A DNA stretch of 64,000 nucleotides from Xylanibacter ruminicola. Its GTDB lineage: Bacteria; Bacteroidota; Bacteroidia; Bacteroidales; Bacteroidaceae. The translations under genes and the position numbers were made by a program. The stretch lies in NCBI GenBank assembly GCA_015060625.1, contig SUYC01000004.1:62001-126000 (forward strand), in the 5' to 3' direction. The first letter of the stretch is position 1. Each line of letters starts with the position of its first letter. This document shows, in pieces, positions 59,697 to 64,000 of the stretch. Under the pieces are notes generated by a model that was not told the DNA's origin, ran no database searches, and saw only the letters and a program-made list of their open reading frames with translations.

Positions 59697-59848
59697 GACC
59701 TCGTGTCGATATCCTACAACGGAGGTCCTGAGAAAACCTTGAAGGTGGAATATGACAGAAGTCCGCGCTATGGTAACGCGGAAACAACTGTACGACATTC
59801 CCCACCTTCACTTTCATGTCCCGCTTAAGCAGACAGGGAGTTCTCAGG
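59697..59848 (-). ncRNA. putative structured 5' leader RNA
   Basis: Nested complementary arms: CCTGAGAA/TTCTCAGG, GAAGGTGG/CCACCTTC, TCCGCG/CGCGGA, GACCTC/GAGGTC, between a promoter motif and the ATG at 59654. Confidence 0.55.
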
Positions 59849-59892
59849 TTCCCGTTTGGTGAGAATGAAGCACTTTGCTTCGCTTTATGTGG

Positions 59893-59900
59893 CAAAGGTA
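59893..59900 (-). promoter_or_regulatory. Bacteroidetes -7 element (TACCTTTG)
   Basis: TAnnTTTG upstream of the structured leader. Confidence 0.5.
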
Positions 59901-59969
59901 CAAAAACTTTCCAATTAAAAAGCATTAAAAGCAAAAAAGTTGTTATCTTCTGTCAAAATTCCATCTATT

Positions 59970-60215
59970 TCAGTCAATTCCTAACATGTCGCAGATGTAG
60001 TTTGATGTTACTCGACTCATCTTAACAAGTAGCTTAAGTAGTATTATTGGTAATACGATAATAGTGACCCAGGTGTACCAGTGAAGATCGGTGAAACCTT
60101 TTGCGTCCTGTTCGCCAAGTAACAGGGGTACTAATATAAAGATTGCAGCTAACGCAGTACCACCAAAGGCAAAAAGTATAATCAATGTGATTATGGTTGT
60201 AAGACATCCTCTCAT
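59970..60215 (-). CDS. small membrane protein
   Basis: 81 aa, two hydrophobic segments. Confidence 0.55.
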   Translation of the reverse strand: MRGCLTTIITLIILFAFGGTALAAIFILVPLLLGEQDAKGFTDLHWYTWVTIIVLPIILLKLLVKMSRVTSNYICDMLGID

Positions 60216-60231
60216 AACATTTACTCCTTTC

Positions 60232-60468
60232 TTATTTTATAATTAGGTATATCAACCAACTAAGCACCTTGCAAGTTATCAGAAAGGCTACAGCGCCAAT
60301 AACCAAACATAGCAATGCTGGCCAAAGTGCTATACACTCCCAACGCTCGGTCATTACTTTAGTGGCCGACATAAGGGTGATACATGGCACGGGTGCAGCG
60401 GCAATACATAAAAACACAGCAATCCACTCGGCAATACTCTTTCTTTTATTCTTCTTAATCTCTTCCAT
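60232..60468 (-). CDS. small membrane protein
   Basis: 78 aa, two hydrophobic segments. Confidence 0.55.
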   Translation of the reverse strand: MEEIKKNKRKSIAEWIAVFLCIAAAPVPCITLMSATKVMTERWECIALWPALLCLVIGAVAFLITCKVLSWLIYLIIK

Positions 60469-60477
60469 ATTTATTAC

Positions 60478-60624
60478 TTATATTAAATTTTGCTTTTTAC
60501 TTCTCCTGATTTCACAATACTGATGCCTGAGCAACGCTGCATAGTAAATTCCAGCTATACTCCATCCAATGGGCCCCAAAAAGATTGTGAGCCACCTAAA
60601 TACCTTATTTGTATCCATACTCAT
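60478..60624 (-). CDS. small membrane protein
   Basis: MSMDTNKVFRWLTIFLGPIGWSIAGIYYAALLRHQYCEIRRSKKQNLI. Confidence 0.5.
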   Translation of the reverse strand: MSMDTNKVFRWLTIFLGPIGWSIAGIYYAALLRHQYCEIRRSKKQNLI

Positions 60625-60756
60625 TTTTTTTAATTCAACAATATTTAATATCGGCAGCGAAATTAGGTGGTAGGTATGCGAAAAACCCGCATACCTGGAA
60701 AAAAAATTGCAATGCGATGCAGATTTTAACAAAAACACCTAGAAAACCCTGCACCA

Positions 60757-60781
60757 GAATAACTGGGATACTGGGATTTGG
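60757..60781. repeat. 25-bp direct repeat, right copy
   Basis: GAATAACTGGGATACTGGGATTTGG, identical to 55485-55509. Confidence 0.9.
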
Positions 60782-61326
60782 AATGGCACAATTTGTGAAT
60801 ATATGTTAATTTTTAAACCTATAAATAATGCGGTTTTAGTAAGAAAGTGATGATTTGGGGCGAGATATTTGAAATATCAGTGCGAAAAGTAGCTGATTTG
60901 GAGACGATTTTGGAGGTGCAGATTTTTGGCAGGCGATGGCTGTGACTGGCGGAAATGCCATATTTTGTAAAGAAAAGAGAGCCGTAACTTCCTCGTGGGA
61001 AAGATTATTTTTCCTCACCTGAAAGTTTACGGGTATCTACCTGATAGTGACGTACTAAATATTTCATCATTTCTTCGTTCAAAACGTCACACATCCCAAT
61101 ATCCCAGTTTTTATTGCGCACCTTACCTCATAAAAATATACACATCTTTAAATAATTATATATATTTTAACATTTATAAAAGGATTTATAAAGGGGTTAG
61201 GCGGGCTTAAAAAAAAAACTGGGATACTGAGATATTGGGACAGTACCCCCAGAAAAGCCACCAATAAATTTGGTTATTCGCACAAATAACATTATCTTTG
61301 CAGGCAGAAAAAAAGAGCTTAAAAAA

Positions 61327-61983
61327 ATGATACAGACTCATCTGATGAAACTGGATCAACCGTATCCAGTACTTAATATGAAAGGTGTGTTGGCGCGCCA
61401 CGTGGCAACGCTGATAGAAATACACACCACCGTAGACCCCAAAACGGGCGAGGAAACCATCAAGACCATAAGTCATCCTGTGGTGGATTATGGCGAAAAC
61501 AACTATGCTGGTGTGGTATATGAGAAAATAGAGCTTGAGGACTGCGAGATATTAACCTCGCCCCTGCGAATGCCCGATCTGCATTCAATCATCCACAGTA
61601 ATCTGAGTATGTTTAACCACAAGTTAATTAACGAGCGCCCTGAATTTATTATATGGCGTTTGCACCATCTTGGGATTACCATCGACTGGCCAAAAAAGAC
61701 GGATGCCGACGGCTTTGAGACCGACGAAGACGAAGACCATATAGTAGTTCCAATATCGATGGGAAAGGTTGAAAGTGGCTGGTGGGCAGAGAGTAGCATG
61801 CTGTCGTTTTGTTTCGATGCCAAAGAAATGGAGAGCGACAAAGCACTGCTAAAATATATCCGCCAGATGCGTGGTGAATATTACCACGCTTTCAAAGATC
61901 GCACGTTTGATATCACATTCCACTGCAATCAGCCCGAAGTTCAGTATCTGATAGAGGAACTTAACAGAAATCCTCATCTGTAA
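61327..61983 (+). CDS. hypothetical protein of VirE/primase locus
   Basis: Intact ORF from MIQTHLMKLDQPYPVLNMKG; TATCTTTGCA promoter-like motif upstream. Confidence 0.6.
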   Translation: MIQTHLMKLDQPYPVLNMKGVLARHVATLIEIHTTVDPKTGEETIKTISHPVVDYGENNYAGVVYEKIELEDCEILTSPLRMPDLHSIIHSNLSMFNHKLINERPEFIIWRLHHLGITIDWPKKTDADGFETDEDEDHIVVPISMGKVESGWWAESSMLSFCFDAKEMESDKALLKYIRQMRGEYYHAFKDRTFDITFHCNQPEVQYLIEELNRNPHL

Positions 61984-62015
61984 TTATTATAAGGTACGAG
62001 CGCGCGAGGATAAAG

Positions 62016-62705
62016 ATGAATGGCCAGATAGAATTACAATATCTGGTGGAATACTGTAAGCAGTTGCCCACGTTTAAAGATGCACTCCCAATCATGATGT
62101 GTATAAAGGATTGGGGGATAGAAAATTGTGCGCTCGATGCAGCGAAGCAAGCCGAATGGGAGGTTAGAGAACATTTTAAATTAATGAGCCCAAAGCATGA
62201 TAACGACTTGCAGCAACCTAAAAAGCTACCACTAACTATTATTGAAACACCTGAGATACCCGAACTGAAGTTTTTTCTTGATGTGGATGATAAAGACGCA
62301 GCAGAGTTTAAGGAGGTACTGCGCGAATGCATTGCAAAGATTAACACCAAAGGCAAGAAAGAGTGGTTTTGCCTTTATGCTGCCTGGCGATACTATAAGA
62401 AGGAACGCGAAACGGATGGTGGCTACGTTGACTTTTTTACGGATATCGACACTTTATTCCCTGGTTTGCTTAAGGATTTGCGCAACGATTTATCAGGCAA
62501 TCGCAAGTACAAACCATACTGCGATATGTTACGTTACGAGTACAATAACTGGGCTGTGGTCGATGGAAAACTGCCACCAATACAAGTTTGGGCACACGAA
62601 GAGTGGACCCGACAATACAAAAACTCATGGAAAACCATCCAGCACATGCAGGCCTTGGTGAGGGATTTTTACAAGGCTTTTGCAGCACTTTTAGGCAACA
62701 ATTAA
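62016..62705 (+). CDS. hypothetical protein
   Basis: Intact 229-aa ORF. Confidence 0.6.
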   Translation: MNGQIELQYLVEYCKQLPTFKDALPIMMCIKDWGIENCALDAAKQAEWEVREHFKLMSPKHDNDLQQPKKLPLTIIETPEIPELKFFLDVDDKDAAEFKEVLRECIAKINTKGKKEWFCLYAAWRYYKKERETDGGYVDFFTDIDTLFPGLLKDLRNDLSGNRKYKPYCDMLRYEYNNWAVVDGKLPPIQVWAHEEWTRQYKNSWKTIQHMQALVRDFYKAFAALLGNN

Positions 62706-62713
62706 TCTATTTT

Positions 62714-62775
62714 ATTCGGCTAGAAATTTATATCCATTCGGCTCATTCGGCCAGATGCAGGCTATCCATTCGGCT
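62714..62775. repeat. four ATTCGGCT/C motifs in intergenic region
   Basis: ATTCGGCT at 62714, 62736, 62768 and ATTCGGCC at 62745. Confidence 0.8.
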
Positions 62776-62870
62776 GGCTCAGGAAAGGCCTGTTTAGGTC
62801 GAAAAAAAGGATTCAAGGTACACATTTTATATATAACTTTGTGCTCAGAAACATTAAAATTTTTGAGCAT

Positions 62871-64000
62871 ATGAGTAAGATTGGATTTTCAAAGAACAAC
62901 TTCAGCAAGGTAGTGCCTTGCACAGTTGAACTGCTGAACTCAGCCATTGATTCAGCAGAGGTAATGAACGTGTGCGGACAGATTGCCCGCAAGCTTGAGG
63001 CAGTTAAGGCTGGCCAGGCAACCCGCACCGAGTTTGACGACTACAAGACGGCGATGAAGAAGCAACTGCCTGTGCTTACCCCTCACGCCATCTTTAAGAA
63101 TGGTGAACGCAAGAATGCCGAAGCCATTCCCTCTGGACTCTCGATGTATGATATCGACCACATTGAGAATCCCCGTGGTTACTATCACTCGATGATAGAG
63201 GACCGAATAAGCGAACTGGGCATCGTGACAGCCCACGTAACGCCCTCGACCGAAGGGCTGCGACTGATTTTCGAGATGCCAGCCGGCATGACACTGGCCC
63301 AGGCACAGAAGTGGATGTCGGAGCAGCTTGGCGACAAGAACTACGACGGCTCGGTAAAGGACTATGCTCGTTGTTCGTATCTTGTTCCTCGCGCGTACAT
63401 CTTATATCTGGACGAAGAGGAGCTGCTGAAGGAGCGCGAGGTGAAAGCCGAACCTGTCAAGCCCGAGAGGGCGCCCCAAAACGGGGCCCCCTCAACAGAA
63501 AGCACCACACAGGAGATGGCGTCACAAATCATTACCCCCTCGCCCACTATCGCACAGGATTCGCCTGAGCACCAGCGCAACCTGCGCATCTTCGACCTGG
63601 CGATGACCGAGGCAGGACTTACCCCCGATGCCATCGACGTGGTAGGCATTCACAACTGGCACACATCGCTGGTAGCCATTCTCTCCGTAGGCGTCTGCCG
63701 ACTGATGAGCCAACAGGCCATGATGGATGTACTGGCCACCCGCATGCCTAACTACTCGAAAGAGGCAGATTGCCAGCGATTGGTGGCCGACTTCTACGAC
63801 AAGTACACCAAGGTAAATGCACCCATGCCTATGGGCCTGCGCAACCTGTACAAGCAGAGTATGGTAGAGCAGCCTACAGCTAAGAAAGCAGCCAGCCAAT
63901 TGCTGGGCAACGTACCCCCTGTGATGCCCGAAAAGCTGCCTAAACTGATTAAACTGCTGTGCAGCAAGGAGCCCGAGCACCTGCACCCTGCCATCGCTCT
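62871..64000 (+). CDS. VirE N-terminal/BT4734-like primase-type protein, 3' end beyond window
   Basis: Hand translation MSKIGFSKNNFSKVVPCTVELL...SGLSMYDIDHIENP...VTAHVTPSTEGLRLIFEMP...YDGSVKDYARCSYLVP; not in the ORF track because it has no stop. Confidence 0.8.
   Translation, partial: MSKIGFSKNNFSKVVPCTVELLNSAIDSAEVMNVCGQIARKLEAVKAGQATRTEFDDYKTAMKKQLPVLTPHAIFKNGERKNAEAIPSGLSMYDIDHIENPRGYYHSMIEDRISELGIVTAHVTPSTEGLRLIFEMPAGMTLAQAQKWMSEQLGDKNYDGSVKDYARCSYLVPRAYILYLDEEELLKEREVKAEPVKPERAPQNGAPSTESTTQEMASQIITPSPTIAQDSPEHQRNLRIFDLAMTEAGLTPDAIDVVGIHNWHTSLVAILSVGVCRLMSQQAMMDVLATRMPNYSKEADCQRLVADFYDKYTKVNAPMPMGLRNLYKQSMVEQPTAKKAASQLLGNVPPVMPEKLPKLIKLLCSKEPEHLHPAIA

Noticed and set aside
60836-61018. 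60-aa minus ORF (MRKNNLSHEEVTALFSLQNMAFPPVTAIACQKSAPPKSSP...)
   Set aside because: No domain, no promoter or RBS support; kept only as part of the intergenic-gap observation

Overview
Bacteroidales-type (Prevotella-like) chromosomal window. The lineage call is inferred from gene content and TAnnTTTG promoter motifs; no search was run. Most of it is housekeeping or metabolic: a lactate permease/oxidoreductase pair, mfd, dnaX, pyrC-like, radA, pgk, kdsA/kdsD, cls, GH51, GH97, UDP-glucuronate decarboxylase, MFS transporters and sensor kinases. Three accessory regions stand out. (1) About 12.4-19.1 kb: an HU-like protein plus a 33-aa 'smalltalk'-like ORF, a secreted-protein ORF whose first ~23 codons look like a short-chain dehydrogenase N-terminus, and a compact phage-like module (divergent XRE regulator, 36-aa ORF, signal-less M15 peptidase, Lin1244/DUF4373-like protein, primase-helicase, zinc-ribbon protein, palindrome cluster). 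(2) 55.48-60.78 kb: an AT-rich island bounded by identical 25-bp direct repeats. It carries a one-strand operon (small DUF6140-like protein, membrane-anchored GTPase, TM protein, unknown protein, TerB-like protein, possible HNH-like protein, WYL regulator) preceded by a ~235-nt leader with nested inverted repeats. This is my best candidate for an undescribed conflict/defence or mobile system. (3) About 61.2 kb to the end: a VirE-N/BT4734-like primase locus with repeat motifs. Also notable is a hybrid two-component-like regulator (39440-43228) that appears to lack the kinase ATPase domain, the phospho-His and the phospho-Asp. No rRNA, tRNA or CRISPR array was recognised.
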